Assembly: GCF_000745425.1 (NCBI RefSeq)
Contig: NZ_JQJH01000009.1
Span: 62,001-126,000 of the forward strand
Direction: 5' to 3'
DNA length: 64,000 nucleotides
Origin: Beijerinckia mobilis
GTDB taxonomy: Bacteria > Pseudomonadota > Alphaproteobacteria > Rhizobiales > Beijerinckiaceae
A program made the position numbers and the translations under genes. The notes under the pieces were generated by a model that was not told the origin of the DNA, searched no databases, and saw only the letters and a list, made by a program, of their open reading frames with translations. This document shows, piece by piece, positions 8,515-17,706 of the stretch; position 1 is the first letter of the stretch; every line of letters starts with the position of its first letter.

Positions 8515-8534
8515 CTAAATTTAAGCAAATTTAG
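8515..8534. promoter_or_regulatory. Second inverted repeat in the ferredoxin/rlpA spacer
   Basis: CTAAATTT and AAATTTAG form perfect 8-bp arms around AAGC, 145 bp upstream of the rlpA start. It may be an operator for rlpA. Apart from this and the 20-bp palindrome at 8346, the 422-bp spacer (8257-8678) contains no gene. Confidence 0.4.
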
Positions 8535-8678
8535 TCATGAATTGTAAGCTTGCTTGAGCTCGGGTTTTAAACGAACTTGTGTTTCATGAGCCCGGTTTGA
8601 TCCGCTGCCCGTTGCCAAAGGCAGGGGAAAGAACGAAACGCATGCGCCGCGTTTCAGGCTGAAGCAAATGAGTGCAGG

Positions 8679-9767
8679 ATGGCGCGCGTAGACAGGACTG
8701 ATCCCATGCGAAACGGACGGATGATGATTCTTACGCCCGAAACCGCCCGTTCCGACGCGAATGTGTCGCAAAAATCCCTTCAGTCCCTTTCCTTTTATGC
8801 TGGTTTCAGCGCATTCCTGCGCGGGCGGACCTTCAAAAGCGTTCTCGCCGCTGGTGGTGCCGCTTTGAGTCTTGCCGGATGTGCCCATAGTCCGCAGCCA
8901 CGTGTTGCGGCGAGGTCCAAGGAATATTTTCCCTCGTCGGTTTACGGGAAGGCCAGCCCGCGCGTCATTGCCGATGGGCAGCCGATTCCGCGTGGCGGCG
9001 GTACCCGGATGGTTGGCAAGCCCTATACGGTTGCCGGCCATACTTATTATCCGAGCGACAAACATGATGCCAAAATTGGTCTGGCGTCCTGGTATGGCGA
9101 CGCCTTCCATGGCCGTTTGACCGCCAATGGCGAGATCTATGACCGTGAAGCGGTGACAGCCGCCAGCCCGACGATGCCGATCCCGAGCTATGCCCGCGTC
9201 ACCAATTTGCGGAACCATTATTCCATGGTCGTCCGCGTGAATGACCGCGGTCCCTTCGCTTCCGACCGCATCATGGATGTCTCGCACACTGTCGCTCGGG
9301 CGCTCGATTTCCACAAGTCGGGCACAGCCAAAGTCAAGGTTGAATATCTCGCCCCGGCGAGCCTCAACGGTTCGGACGACAAGATCTTGCTCGCGACCCT
9401 GCGGCAGGATGGGCGTCCCGCGGGGCTCGGTGGCGAGGCTCCGGTCATGGTGGCGGAAAATCCGCAACCTGCGCGCGCTGCGGTCGTTCAGCCCACGATC
9501 GTCACACCGACGATTGCGCCGCCGCGCGTCAAGCCTCTGGAAAAGGCTTCGACTCCTTCCGGCGCTCTTTCAAGGGCCGATGCTCAGGCGCTCGCGGCGC
9601 TTGCCGCGGCTTCTCTCGAAGAGCCGGTATCACGGGGCTCGAAAAGCGCGCCGCATGGCGATAAGATGAAGCCGGTACCGCCCTCCCGCCCGTTTGACCT
9701 CGCGACGATTCCCGGTGCGGGTGTGGCGATTTCGGCATCACCGAGCCGCCACGCCGCTCTTCGCTGA
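8679..9767 (+). CDS. rlpA: RlpA-family septal ring lytic transglycosylase (lipoprotein)
   Basis: RlpA cleaves denuded glycan strands at the division septum. The N-terminal hydrophobic segment ends in a lipobox-like LAGC (Cys about 68), suggesting an outer-membrane lipoprotein. The long N-terminus before it suggests a later start, for example ATG 8706. The double-psi beta-barrel domain runs about 124-225: GLASWYGDAFHGRLTANGE, AASPTMPIPSYARVTN, VVRVNDRGPF and RIMDVSHTVARAL. The essential Asp of NDRGP is present. No SPOR domain is visible in the C-terminal 120 residues, which are low complexity, so septal targeting must differ from that of RlpA proteins with SPOR. It precedes another wall enzyme gene. 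Confidence 0.9.
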   Translation: MARVDRTDPMRNGRMMILTPETARSDANVSQKSLQSLSFYAGFSAFLRGRTFKSVLAAGGAALSLAGCAHSPQPRVAARSKEYFPSSVYGKASPRVIADGQPIPRGGGTRMVGKPYTVAGHTYYPSDKHDAKIGLASWYGDAFHGRLTANGEIYDREAVTAASPTMPIPSYARVTNLRNHYSMVVRVNDRGPFASDRIMDVSHTVARALDFHKSGTAKVKVEYLAPASLNGSDDKILLATLRQDGRPAGLGGEAPVMVAENPQPARAAVVQPTIVTPTIAPPRVKPLEKASTPSGALSRADAQALAALAAASLEEPVSRGSKSAPHGDKMKPVPPSRPFDLATIPGAGVAISASPSRHAALR

Positions 9768-9911
9768 TCTTTGTCAGGGCGTGATTATTTCTTTCAGCAG
9801 CCTGCTTCGCCGGGTCCGATTGCCAAGGGCCGTAGGAATTGGTTTTGGTGATGGGCGCAATACACCCGAACCTGCTCCAGCCTGCGATTGCTAACGATCA
9901 GGAGGCCGCTC

Positions 9912-11093
9912 GTGCTTTCCGTTTCGCGCCGCTTTCTCTTGATATTGACCGGCCTTGCCGCACTCACCGCAATGGTATCACCGGCGCGAACGATCGAAAC
10001 CAGCGCGCCGAATGTCTTCCTGATCGACGCCGATTCCGGCGGAGTGCTGTTTGAAAAGAATGCCGATGCGGCAGTGATTCCGGCCTCCACTGCCAAGGTC
10101 ATGACGGCGGAACTGGTCTTCCACGATCTGCGGGAAGGCCGCATCACACTCGACGATCAGTTTCTCATCAGTGAAACAGCTTGGCGGCAGGGCGGAGCGC
10201 CTTCCCGTGGTTCGAGCATGTACGCTGCCCTGAACAGCCACGTGCGCGTTGAGGATTTGATTCGCGGTCTGGTCATCGATTCCGGTAATGATGCGGCTAT
10301 CGCGCTGGCCGAAGGTCTCGCCGGTTCCGAAGGGGCTTTTGCGACTCAGATGACGCGCCGGGCGCGCGAACTCGGGCTTGATCATTTGGTCTTCACCAAC
10401 GCCTGGGGCAGAGACGATCCAGACCAGCGGGTGACGGCGCGCGATATGGCGCGGCTTGCCCGTCATGTGATCACGACCTATCCGGATTATTATAAATATT
10501 TTGGCGAGAAGGAATTCACCTGGAACAAGATCCGTCAGACCAATCGCAATCCGTTGCTGGCGATGGATTTCGGAGCCGACGGGCTTAAAACCGGCTATAT
10601 AGATGCGGCAAGCGGCTATTCGGTCGTTGCATCTGCGGTGCAGAATGGCCAGCGGCTCATCCTTGCCCTCTATGGAGCGAGGACCTTCAAGGAGCGGTCC
10701 GAGGAAGCGCGCAAGCTGTTTCTCTGGGGGTTTCGGGCCTTTACCCCCAAAACTGTCTTTACAGCGAATGAAACAATCGGCACGGCGAGAGTATTCGGCG
10801 GCGCAAAAGGCGATGTGGCTCTCGCGGCGCATGAAGATGTGAAATTACTGGTGCCTGTTCTCACTGGGGAAAGATTCACCGGAAAGATCGTCTATTTGGG
10901 GCCCTTGCGGGCGCCGATCGAGGAAGGTCAGAAGGTTGCTCATCTGATTGTCAAGCGCGGCACGCTCGAAGCTGTCGACATACCGCTCTATACCGCCGAG
11001 GCAGTGCCGGAAGGTCCCCTGGCGCGTAAGGCCCTCGATGCAGGGCTCGAACTCGGCGTGGAGCTTTGGCGTAAATATGTGACCAAGCAATGA
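9912..11093 (+). CDS. dacA: D-alanyl-D-alanine carboxypeptidase (PBP5/6-type, S11 family)
   Basis: This periplasmic enzyme trims the terminal D-Ala from peptidoglycan pentapeptides. It has 393 residues and a signal peptide (VSRRFLLILTGLAALTAMVSPA). The three active-site motifs are visible: SxxK as STAK (Ser59, Lys62), SGN (Ser124) and KTG (Lys226). The C-terminal part fits the beta-rich PBP5 domain and ends in an amphipathic helix (GLELGVELWRKYVTK), a likely membrane anchor. GTG 9912 is chosen because AGGAGG lies six bases upstream; the TTG at 9888 lacks an RBS. The stop overlaps the tmk start (ATGA), so dacA-tmk-holB form an operon. Confidence 0.93.
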   Translation: MLSVSRRFLLILTGLAALTAMVSPARTIETSAPNVFLIDADSGGVLFEKNADAAVIPASTAKVMTAELVFHDLREGRITLDDQFLISETAWRQGGAPSRGSSMYAALNSHVRVEDLIRGLVIDSGNDAAIALAEGLAGSEGAFATQMTRRARELGLDHLVFTNAWGRDDPDQRVTARDMARLARHVITTYPDYYKYFGEKEFTWNKIRQTNRNPLLAMDFGADGLKTGYIDAASGYSVVASAVQNGQRLILALYGARTFKERSEEARKLFLWGFRAFTPKTVFTANETIGTARVFGGAKGDVALAAHEDVKLLVPVLTGERFTGKIVYLGPLRAPIEEGQKVAHLIVKRGTLEAVDIPLYTAEAVPEGPLARKALDAGLELGVELWRKYVTKQ

Positions 11094-11767
11094 GTGCAGG
11101 CCAAAGGCCCGGATATTTCATCACCCTGGAAGGCGGTGAGGGGACCGGAAAATCGACACAGGCGCGCAAGCTGGTCAGCTTGTTCGAGGCGCGTGGCCGC
11201 AAGGCGATCGCCACGCGTGAGCCGGGCGGCTCGCCCGATGCCGAAATCCTGCGCGACATTCTTCTCTCAGGTGTCGTCAAATCGCTCGGCCCTTTTGCCG
11301 AGGCCTTGCTTTTTTCCGCCGCCCGCATCGATCATCTCGACAAGACGATCCGACCGGCACTCGCCAAGGGTATTACGGTGATCAGCGACCGGTTCTCCGA
11401 TTCGACACGGGTCTACCAAGGCATTGCCGGCAATCTCGACCAGCGCAAGGTCGCCATGCTGGAGCGCGCAGTGCTCAATGGTTTCTTGCCGGACCTGACC
11501 ATGATTCTTGATCTACCTCCGAAAATCGGGCTTGAGCGTGCGGCGGCGCGGCGCAGCGCGGTTGCGGATGGCGAGGCTCCGGACCGTTTCGAGGCAGAAG
11601 AATTGCAGTTTCACCGGCGCGTGCGGGAAGCCTTTCGGGCGCTTGCCGATACCGAGCCGAGGCGCTGCATATTGATCAATGCGGAGGGCTCCGAGGAGGT
11701 GGTGACGCAACGTCTCTGGGCAGCCATTGAACGGCGGCTGCTCAACGACGGCGGCGGCCTTTCCTGA
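11090..11767 (+). CDS. tmk: Thymidylate kinase
   Basis: Tmk phosphorylates dTMP to dTDP in the cytoplasm for DNA synthesis. The 225 residues match the family length. The P-loop is GGEGTGKSTQ near residues 16-25, then TREPGG, and DRFSDSTRVYQG carries the family DR(Y/F) substrate-binding motif. The ATG overlaps the dacA stop by four bases, showing translational coupling. holB follows after 18 bp, a common tmk-holB pairing. Confidence 0.96.
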   Translation: MSAGQRPGYFITLEGGEGTGKSTQARKLVSLFEARGRKAIATREPGGSPDAEILRDILLSGVVKSLGPFAEALLFSAARIDHLDKTIRPALAKGITVISDRFSDSTRVYQGIAGNLDQRKVAMLERAVLNGFLPDLTMILDLPPKIGLERAAARRSAVADGEAPDRFEAEELQFHRRVREAFRALADTEPRRCILINAEGSEEVVTQRLWAAIERRLLNDGGGLS

Positions 11768-11785
11768 AACGAGCGATAATCCGCT

Positions 11786-12895
11786 ATGGCGACCGAGACC
11801 GACGAAAATTTCGAAGCTGATCGTCACGCAGGGACACGCCGCCCGCGCGAGACGATGGACTTGCTCGGCCATGAGGAAGTCGAGGCCGCCCTGCTCGAAG
11901 CCTATCGCAGTGGGAGGCTGCCTCAAGCTCTGCTAGTGGGCGGCACCATGGGGATTGGCAAGGCGACCTTGGCCTGGCGCCTCGCGCGCTTTTTATTGGC
12001 GCATCCAGATCCATCATCCGGGGAGGTGAAAGGCGCTGGCTCGCTGGCGCTGGCGCCGGATCATCCCGTGGCGCATCAGGTCGCGGCGCTGGCCCATCCC
12101 GATCTCGTCCTTTTGCGGCGGGAATGGAATGAACGCGGCAAGAAAGCCTACAGCGAAATTCGCGTCGATGACGTGCGGCGCACAACGCATCTTTTCCAGC
12201 AGGCGGCCGGCGCGGGCGGCTATCGTATCGCCATCATCGATAGCGTGGAGGACCTCAATAATTCAGGTGCCAATGCGTTGCTGAAATTGATCGAGGAGCC
12301 GCCGCCGCGATCTCTCTTCGTTCTCGTCAGCCATCGGCCGGGCCATGTGCTGCCGACCTTGCGCTCGCGCTGCCGACGGGTCCTCCTGAAACCCCTTGCC
12401 GCCGCCAATCTTGCCGCCATCATTCCGACGCTCGGGGCGCCGTGGAAGGATCTGGAAGCCGCGCTCGATCCTTCGCATCTGCTTTCCCTCGCCGAAGCGG
12501 CGCGTGGCTCATTGCATCCGCTGTTACGCCGCCTCGATCCAGCCGTACGCAGTGTCGAGGCGATTCTTGACCGTCTGCTCAATGCCTTGCCGCGTGTGGA
12601 CTGGCGCGGCGTTCATCTGCTCGCCGATCAGGTGACGGCCGATTCCGACACCAATCTGGAAATTCTCCATCTGGCTATCCTCGATTGGCTCGACGCCCGC
12701 CTACACGCACAGGCGCGCAACGACGGCAATGAGCAGAGTGGTTCTCTTGCACCGCTTGCGGAGGTATGGGAAAAAGCAACCGATGCTCTGCGCGAGGCCG
12801 AGGCTCTCAATCTCGACAAGCGGCAACTCATTCTCACCCTGTTCACGCATCTCGCTGAAGCCGTCGAGGCGTCCGAGCATGTTCCTTTCAACTAG
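11786..12895 (+). CDS. holB: DNA polymerase III subunit delta'
   Basis: Delta' is part of the clamp loader that places the beta clamp on primed DNA. The protein has 369 residues with a P-loop-like [16 protein letters not shown] near 52-67, the sensor-side [16 protein letters not shown] and [17 protein letters not shown], which contains the family's SRC element. The four-cysteine zinc module of E. coli delta' is absent between the P-loop and IRVDDVRR; this is my reading of the sequence and I believe it is usual in alphaproteobacteria. It lies between tmk and metG in one direction. Confidence 0.93.
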   Translation: MATETDENFEADRHAGTRRPRETMDLLGHEEVEAALLEAYRSGRLPQALLVGGTMGIGKATLAWRLARFLLAHPDPSSGEVKGAGSLALAPDHPVAHQVAALAHPDLVLLRREWNERGKKAYSEIRVDDVRRTTHLFQQAAGAGGYRIAIIDSVEDLNNSGANALLKLIEEPPPRSLFVLVSHRPGHVLPTLRSRCRRVLLKPLAAANLAAIIPTLGAPWKDLEAALDPSHLLSLAEAARGSLHPLLRRLDPAVRSVEAILDRLLNALPRVDWRGVHLLADQVTADSDTNLEILHLAILDWLDARLHAQARNDGNEQSGSLAPLAEVWEKATDALREAEALNLDKRQLILTLFTHLAEAVEASEHVPFN

Positions 12896-12999
12896 ACCAC
12901 ATTACGATGGGCCAAAGCCTGGATCGTCAGAGACAGGTGAACCACCTACAACAAATTCACGCTGCTATCCGACAAGAATTCATGCTCAAGGTTGATGAT

Positions 13000-14565
13000 A
13001 TGGCTGGCCGACAACGCTTCTATCTGACGACAGCCATTCCCTATGCCAATGGCGCGCCGCATATCGGGCACGCCTACGAACGGATTGCCTGCGACGCGAT
13101 CACCCGCTTCAAGCGGCTCGATGATTACGATGTCCTGTTCGTGACCGGCATGGATGAACATGGGCAGAAGATGCAGCAAACGGCGGCCCGCAACGGCATC
13201 ACGCCGCAACAGCTCGCGGACCGGACAGCGGCGCAATTCGCGGCAATGGGCGAGGCGCTCGACGCGCCGACCGACGACATCGTGCGCACGACGCAACCGC
13301 GCCACCACGCCGCCACGACGGCGATCTGGGAGCGCATGGCGGCCAATGGCGATATTTATCTCTCCAAATATCCCGGCTGGTATTCTGTCCGCGATGAAGC
13401 CTTTTTCGATGAAGGCGAACTGACGGCGGGACCGAACGGGACGAAGCTCGCGCCGACAGGCGCGCCGGTCGAATGGGTCGAGGAGGAAAGCTATTATTTC
13501 CGTCTGTCCGCCTATCAGAAGCGGCTGCTCGCCCATTATGCGGCGCATCCTGATTTCATCGTGCCGGAACATTACCGCAACGAAATCGTCTCCTTCGTCG
13601 AGCGCGGCCTGACTGATCTCTCGATCAGCCGCTCGACTTTCGATTGGGGCATTCCGGTGCCGGGCGATCCGAAACACGTCATGTATGTGTGGGTCGATGC
13701 GCTGACCAATTACATCACCGCGACCGGCTTCCCCGATGAAGCCGCGCCGCGCGCCGCCTTCTGGCCAGCCGATGCTCACGTGATCGGCAAGGATATCACG
13801 CGCTTCCATGCCATCTACTGGCCGGCGTTTCTGCTTTCGGCGGGACTGCCGCTGCCGAAACAAATCGTCGTGCATGGATTTCTGTTCAATCGCGGCGAGA
13901 AGATGTCGAAATCGGTCGGCAATGTCATCGACCCGTTGCAGCTCATCGGCCAATATGGGCTCGATCCCTTCCGCTATTTCTTCCTGCGTGAGGTGCCCTT
14001 CGGGCAGGACGGCAATTATTCGCATGAGGCGATCGTCAACCGCACCAATGCCGATCTCGCCAATGATCTCGGCAATCTAGCGCAACGCTCCTTGTCCATG
14101 CTGGCCAAGAATTGCAAGGGCAGGGTGCCGCAGCCCGGCCCCTTCACCGAGGCCGACACGGCCCTGCTCGAACAATCCGCGGCGCTTGTCGGCAAGAGCC
14201 GCGCGCTCATGCAGGATTTCTCGCTACACCTTATATTGGCTGAAATCTGGCGTGTAGTCGGCGAGGCGAACCGCTATTTCGCCAGCGAGGAGCCGTGGAT
14301 CAAGCGCAAGACGGATCCCGCCCGCATGGGCACCATTCTCTACGTCACGGCGGAGGTTCTGCGCCGCATCGCCATTCTGGTGCAGCCGTTCATTCCGCGT
14401 TCGGCGTCGAAATTGCTGGATCTCCTCGGCACCGCCGAAGAGGCGCGGATGTTCGCGAATGTCGAGAAAGGTCCAAACCTTGCTCCCGGCACGAAGCTGC
14501 CGGCTCCGGAACCGATCTTTCCACGTTATATAGATGCGGAAGCCGAGACGACCAAAACGCCGTGA
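13000..14565 (+). CDS. metG: Methionyl-tRNA synthetase
   Basis: MetG charges tRNA-Met with methionine. The 521-residue form is compact: class-I signature PHIGHAY near residue 18, KMSKS as EKMSKSVGN near 303, and an alpha-helical anticodon domain after ~380. The CxxC zinc knuckles are absent ([13 protein letters not shown] follows directly), as in the short MetRS form. There is no C-terminal tRNA-binding (dimerisation) domain. ATG 13000 ([11 protein letters not shown]) is chosen because family proteins begin a few residues before FYLTT; in-frame ATGs at 12907 and 12982 lack support. It follows holB in the same direction. Confidence 0.95.
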   Translation: MAGRQRFYLTTAIPYANGAPHIGHAYERIACDAITRFKRLDDYDVLFVTGMDEHGQKMQQTAARNGITPQQLADRTAAQFAAMGEALDAPTDDIVRTTQPRHHAATTAIWERMAANGDIYLSKYPGWYSVRDEAFFDEGELTAGPNGTKLAPTGAPVEWVEEESYYFRLSAYQKRLLAHYAAHPDFIVPEHYRNEIVSFVERGLTDLSISRSTFDWGIPVPGDPKHVMYVWVDALTNYITATGFPDEAAPRAAFWPADAHVIGKDITRFHAIYWPAFLLSAGLPLPKQIVVHGFLFNRGEKMSKSVGNVIDPLQLIGQYGLDPFRYFFLREVPFGQDGNYSHEAIVNRTNADLANDLGNLAQRSLSMLAKNCKGRVPQPGPFTEADTALLEQSAALVGKSRALMQDFSLHLILAEIWRVVGEANRYFASEEPWIKRKTDPARMGTILYVTAEVLRRIAILVQPFIPRSASKLLDLLGTAEEARMFANVEKGPNLAPGTKLPAPEPIFPRYIDAEAETTKTP

Positions 14566-14577
14566 CGTGCCACCGCG

Positions 14578-14598
14578 CCCTGCCGTGTGAAGGCAGGG
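14578..14598 (+). terminator. Hairpin after metG
   Basis: A perfect 7-bp GC stem (CCCTGCC, GTGTGAA, GGCAGGG) starts 12 bp after the metG stop. No T-run follows, so it may be a processing or weak terminator structure ahead of tatD. Confidence 0.45.
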
Positions 14599-14678
14599 GT
14601 CGGGATCTCGCCGGACCTCATTGATCACAATCCTTGTGGTCAATAGGAAATGGCCAAAGACGGAAAAATGAGACCAGA

Positions 14679-15503
14679 ATGCTGATCGACAGTCATTGCC
14701 ATCTCGATTTCCCCGATTTCGCGCCCGAGCGTGATGCCGTCGTCGCGCGTGCGCGTGCGGCCGGTCTCAAGCGCATGATTACGATTTCGACGAGGCTCGA
14801 CCGTTTCGACGAGATTCGCACAATCGCGGAGACCTATGAGGATGTCTATTGCTCGGTCGGCACGCATCCGATGCACGCCCATGAGGGCGAGGAAACGACA
14901 CTGGCGCGGCTGATCGATCTCTCCGCCCATCCCAAATGCGTCGGCATCGGCGAAACTGGCCTTGATTATCATTATGACGACGCGCCGCGCGATATCGCTC
15001 TCCGGGTGTTTCGCACCCATATCACGGCGGCGCGGGAAACCGGCCTTCCGCTCATCATCCACTCACGCGAGGCGGATACGGATATGGCCGCCATTCTGAC
15101 CGAAGAGATGAAGCAGGGCGCCTTCAAGGCGCTTCTGCATTGTTTCACTTCATCACTCGCGCTTGCGGAAACGGCCATCGATCTTGGCCTTTCGATCTCC
15201 TTTTCCGGCGTGCTCACCTTCAAGAAATCCGAGGAATTGCGCGCCATCGCCGATCGCTTGCCACTCGATCGCCTGCTTGTCGAAACCGACGCACCCTATC
15301 TCGCGCCGGTGCCCTATCGCGGCAAGCGTAACGAGCCGGCCTATGTCGCCGAGACCGCCAAGGTTCTCGCGGAGGTCAAGAGCGTGTCGGTGGAGGAACT
15401 CGGCTCCGTGACGACAGCAAATGCCCTGCGCCTCTTCGACAAGATGCCACCGCTCGATGATATTGCACGATCCGGCGAGAACCTTGCGGGGCAGGCGGCG
15501 TGA
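14679..15503 (+). CDS. TatD family metal-dependent hydrolase
   Basis: This 274-residue protein of the TatD DNase group uses a TIM-barrel with two metals. Visible ligand motifs are DSHCHLD (residues 4-10), the Glu in GIGETGLDYHYD near 88-99, HSRE near 128, HCF and TDAPYLAP near 205. Family members act in DNA repair or 3'-5' nuclease activity; the exact substrate is unknown. It starts at ATG 14679, where the motif begins at once; the longer frame from 14634 has no support. Its stop overlaps the next start (GTGA), so the two genes form a pair, downstream of metG as is common in alphaproteobacteria. Confidence 0.93.
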   Translation: MLIDSHCHLDFPDFAPERDAVVARARAAGLKRMITISTRLDRFDEIRTIAETYEDVYCSVGTHPMHAHEGEETTLARLIDLSAHPKCVGIGETGLDYHYDDAPRDIALRVFRTHITAARETGLPLIIHSREADTDMAAILTEEMKQGAFKALLHCFTSSLALAETAIDLGLSISFSGVLTFKKSEELRAIADRLPLDRLLVETDAPYLAPVPYRGKRNEPAYVAETAKVLAEVKSVSVEELGSVTTANALRLFDKMPPLDDIARSGENLAGQAA

Positions 15504-16297
15504 AGCGGCAGATCACCATTCTCGGCTGCGGCTCGTCCGGCGGCGTGCCGCGCGTGGGGCAGGGTTGGGGTGCCTGCGATCCGAACAATCCGAAGAACAG
15601 GCGGCGGCGCTGCGCCATTCTCGTCGAACAAAAAGGCGAAGACGGCGCCGAGACCCGCATCCTCGTCGATACCGGGCCGGATCTGCGCGATCAATTGCTG
15701 GGTGAAAATGTCAGCCATCTCGACGCGATCTTTCTGACGCATCAGCACGCTGATCATACCCATGGCATGGATGACGTCCGGCCATTGGTGCTTATGGCCC
15801 ATAAGCGCCTTGATCTGTATATGGATGCAGCGACATCGGCCGATGTGCGGGAAGCCTTTTCCTATATTTTCGAGACCCCGCCGGGCAGCTATTATCCGCC
15901 TCTGCTCAATGAACATCGGCTGGTCGCCGGCGAGCCGGTGGAGATCGATGGCGCGGGCGGTGCCATCAAGGCGCTGCCGTTCCGGCTCGAACATGGTGAA
16001 ATCGACGCGCTCGGCTTTCGTTTCGGCAATTTCGCTTATTCGCCGGATGTTGCTGGCATTCCGCCTGAAAGCGTCGGCTTTCTGGAAAATCTCGATCTCT
16101 GGATCGTCGATGCCTTGCGCTACACGCCGCACCCCAGCCATTTTTGCCTGCGCGAGACGCTGGAATGGATCGAAAAGCTCAAGCCTCGCCACGCGATCCT
16201 GACCAATCTGCACACTGATCTCGATTTTGAGCAATTACGCAGCGAATTGCCGCCCCATATCGAGCCGGCCTATGACAGGATGAAGATCGCGATTTGA
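15500..16297 (+). CDS. MBL-fold metallohydrolase (PhnP-like)
   Basis: This 265-residue metallo-beta-lactamase-fold protein has the zinc motif THQHADHTHGMDD near 80-92, LEHGEIDALGFRFG and ILTNLHTDLDFEQL near the C-terminus. The N-terminal GCGSSGGVPRVGQGWGACDPNNPKN is the signature of the PhnP/PqqB-like branch, which hydrolyses cyclic phosphodiesters in the best-known member. No phn genes are nearby, so a phosphonate role is not implied. It is translationally coupled to tatD through a GTGA overlap. Confidence 0.9.
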   Translation: MKRQITILGCGSSGGVPRVGQGWGACDPNNPKNRRRRCAILVEQKGEDGAETRILVDTGPDLRDQLLGENVSHLDAIFLTHQHADHTHGMDDVRPLVLMAHKRLDLYMDAATSADVREAFSYIFETPPGSYYPPLLNEHRLVAGEPVEIDGAGGAIKALPFRLEHGEIDALGFRFGNFAYSPDVAGIPPESVGFLENLDLWIVDALRYTPHPSHFCLRETLEWIEKLKPRHAILTNLHTDLDFEQLRSELPPHIEPAYDRMKIAI

Positions 16298-16341
16298 GAT
16301 GTTGAAATTCAAGGCAACTGTAGTTCTTGAGGTAATAAATA

Positions 16342-17049
16342 TCAATGTTTATTATTTATAAGTATTTTGTTTACTTCTTCTAAAAAATTAGCAGCATCTC
16401 GATAGCTTGGATCATTTCCAGCTTGTTCTACAACAAAGCTTAGTCTTTCTTCTGCCTTCTTGTATTCGCCTAATTGAGCAAGAGCAATCCCGGAAAACAT
16501 ATAAGGAGTGAGCCAATTTGGTGTTAATTTAATTTGACCTTCACAAATATCTTCTAGCTTAGGCCATTCCTGATTTTTATATAAACTAATTATTATTCCA
16601 AATACCTCTGTTTCGTGCCCTATTGTTGTCTGGATACGTCCGCTACCTAAATTTTGACGATGCGCGCCATTAAAGTCGTAAGTATCGGAAATACCGCGCT
16701 CTGCGTTTTTAAGTTTCACTTTAAGATCTTTTTCATGTTCTTTTAATGCGAGAATATTTTTCTCTAGGCTGGAGATTTTTTCATTCTGTTGATAAATTTT
16801 ATTTTCCTGCATATCTATTTTGTTAGACTGCTGGTTCATGACTGTCGCTTGTATTGAGCTTATTTTATCATTTATTATAATAATAAATAAACCTATTACG
16901 GCTGTAAATAAAAATGATGCTATCATGATCCATTTTCGCACTTGAAAGATGGTGATACAACTTGAGACAAGCGCTATAATAATACTGAAAATTGATAAAA
17001 ATAAACCTATTTTATAAAGTAAATCTGGCGATTTTAAGAGGTTTTGCAT
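16342..17049 (-). CDS. AT-rich membrane protein with coiled coil and TPR-like C-terminus
   Basis: This 235-residue protein has two membrane helices (about 12-33 and 40-60), a Lys/Glu/Asn-rich coiled coil (about 65-118), a short linker, and a C-terminal region resembling one or two tetratricopeptide units (LTPYMFSGIALAQLGEYKKAEERLSFVVEQAG). The coil and TPR would face the cytoplasm if the N-terminus does. Base composition is strikingly AT-rich, with AAA/ATT/TTA codons everywhere, unlike the GC-rich neighbours, which points to horizontal transfer. It is convergent with the MBL gene and tandem to the Lrp gene. The function is unknown. Confidence 0.8.
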   Translation of the reverse strand: MQNLLKSPDLLYKIGLFLSIFSIIIALVSSCITIFQVRKWIMIASFLFTAVIGLFIIIINDKISSIQATVMNQQSNKIDMQENKIYQQNEKISSLEKNILALKEHEKDLKVKLKNAERGISDTYDFNGAHRQNLGSGRIQTTIGHETEVFGIIISLYKNQEWPKLEDICEGQIKLTPNWLTPYMFSGIALAQLGEYKKAEERLSFVVEQAGNDPSYRDAANFLEEVNKILINNKH

Positions 17050-17085
17050 AGGTGTAGCTCTTTAATATTTCTGTTCGATATAAGT

Positions 17086-17553
17086 CTACAGAGGCAGAGC
17101 CTGCGCATTCTTGATCTGCCCAAGCGCGAAGCTCGATTCGATCGAGGCCACGCCTTCGAGGCGCGTCAGTTTCTGCTTGAGAAAGGTTTCATAGGCGGCA
17201 AGGTCGGCGACGACGATGCGCAGGAGATAATCGCGCTGGCCGGTCATCAGATAGCATTCGACGATTTCCGGCCAGCGCATGACGGCGGCTGAGAAACGGT
17301 CGAGTTCATCCTCCCGTTGGCGCTCCAGCTTGATCGAGGCGAAGACGCTGATCGGCAGGCCGACCTTCACCTGATCCACGACGGCGACATAGCCCTTGAT
17401 GATCTGCGCGGATTCCAGCAGGCGGACCCGCCGCGCGCAAGGGGAGGGCGACAGGCCGACGATTTCGCCCAGCCTTTCCGTCGTCAGGCGGGCATCCTTC
17501 TGCAGAGCGGCAAGGATTTTCCGGTCTATCGCGTCGATCTCTGACTTTGCCAT
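17086..17553 (-). CDS. Lrp/AsnC family transcriptional regulator (MdeR-like)
   Basis: The 155 residues show the typical two parts: an N-terminal winged helix (IDAIDRKILAALQKDARLTT, LGEIVGLSPSPCARRVRLLE) and a C-terminal RAM effector domain (PEIVECYLMTGQRDYLLRIVV). It diverges from the PDH-E1-like gene with 153 bp between starts. The same pairing is known for mdeR and mdeB in Pseudomonas putida methionine catabolism, so it likely controls that neighbour in response to an amino acid (inference from family and context). Confidence 0.93.
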   Translation of the reverse strand: MAKSEIDAIDRKILAALQKDARLTTERLGEIVGLSPSPCARRVRLLESAQIIKGYVAVVDQVKVGLPISVFASIKLERQREDELDRFSAAVMRWPEIVECYLMTGQRDYLLRIVVADLAAYETFLKQKLTRLEGVASIESSFALGQIKNAQALPL

Positions 17554-17582
17554 CTTTCGCCACTTTCTGCAGAAGATTTAGC

Positions 17583-17609
17583 TTATTCAGCCAAAGAAGG
17601 GTTTATTCA
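17583..17609. promoter_or_regulatory. Direct repeat in the Lrp/MdeB-like divergent promoter
   Basis: TTATTCA occurs at 17583-17589 and 17603-17609, 20 bp apart (about two helical turns), between the two divergent genes. Spaced repeats of this sort fit binding by an Lrp-type oligomer. Assignment as its operator is inference. Confidence 0.35.
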
Positions 17610-17706
17610 AAGCTCGATTTGGCCACAATTCTTCCAGCGCGTCCATTACCTTCAAGACATGGATCCCGGGGCTTCAATCCCAGGAGCACGATCTGGAGGA
17701 GCCGCC

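Noticed and set aside
8535-9467. 310-codon minus-strand open frame
   Set aside because: It is antisense to the well-supported rlpA gene, has no family motif, and arises from high GC.
9978-10832. 284-codon minus-strand open frame
   Set aside because: Antisense to the carboxypeptidase gene with its three catalytic motifs; no recognisable protein.
12946-14025. 359-codon minus-strand open frame
   Set aside because: Antisense to metG and rich in Arg/His/Gly as expected for a shadow of a GC-rich gene.
15341-16234. 297-codon minus-strand open frame
   Set aside because: Overlaps the coding strand of tatD and the MBL gene; no supporting motif.
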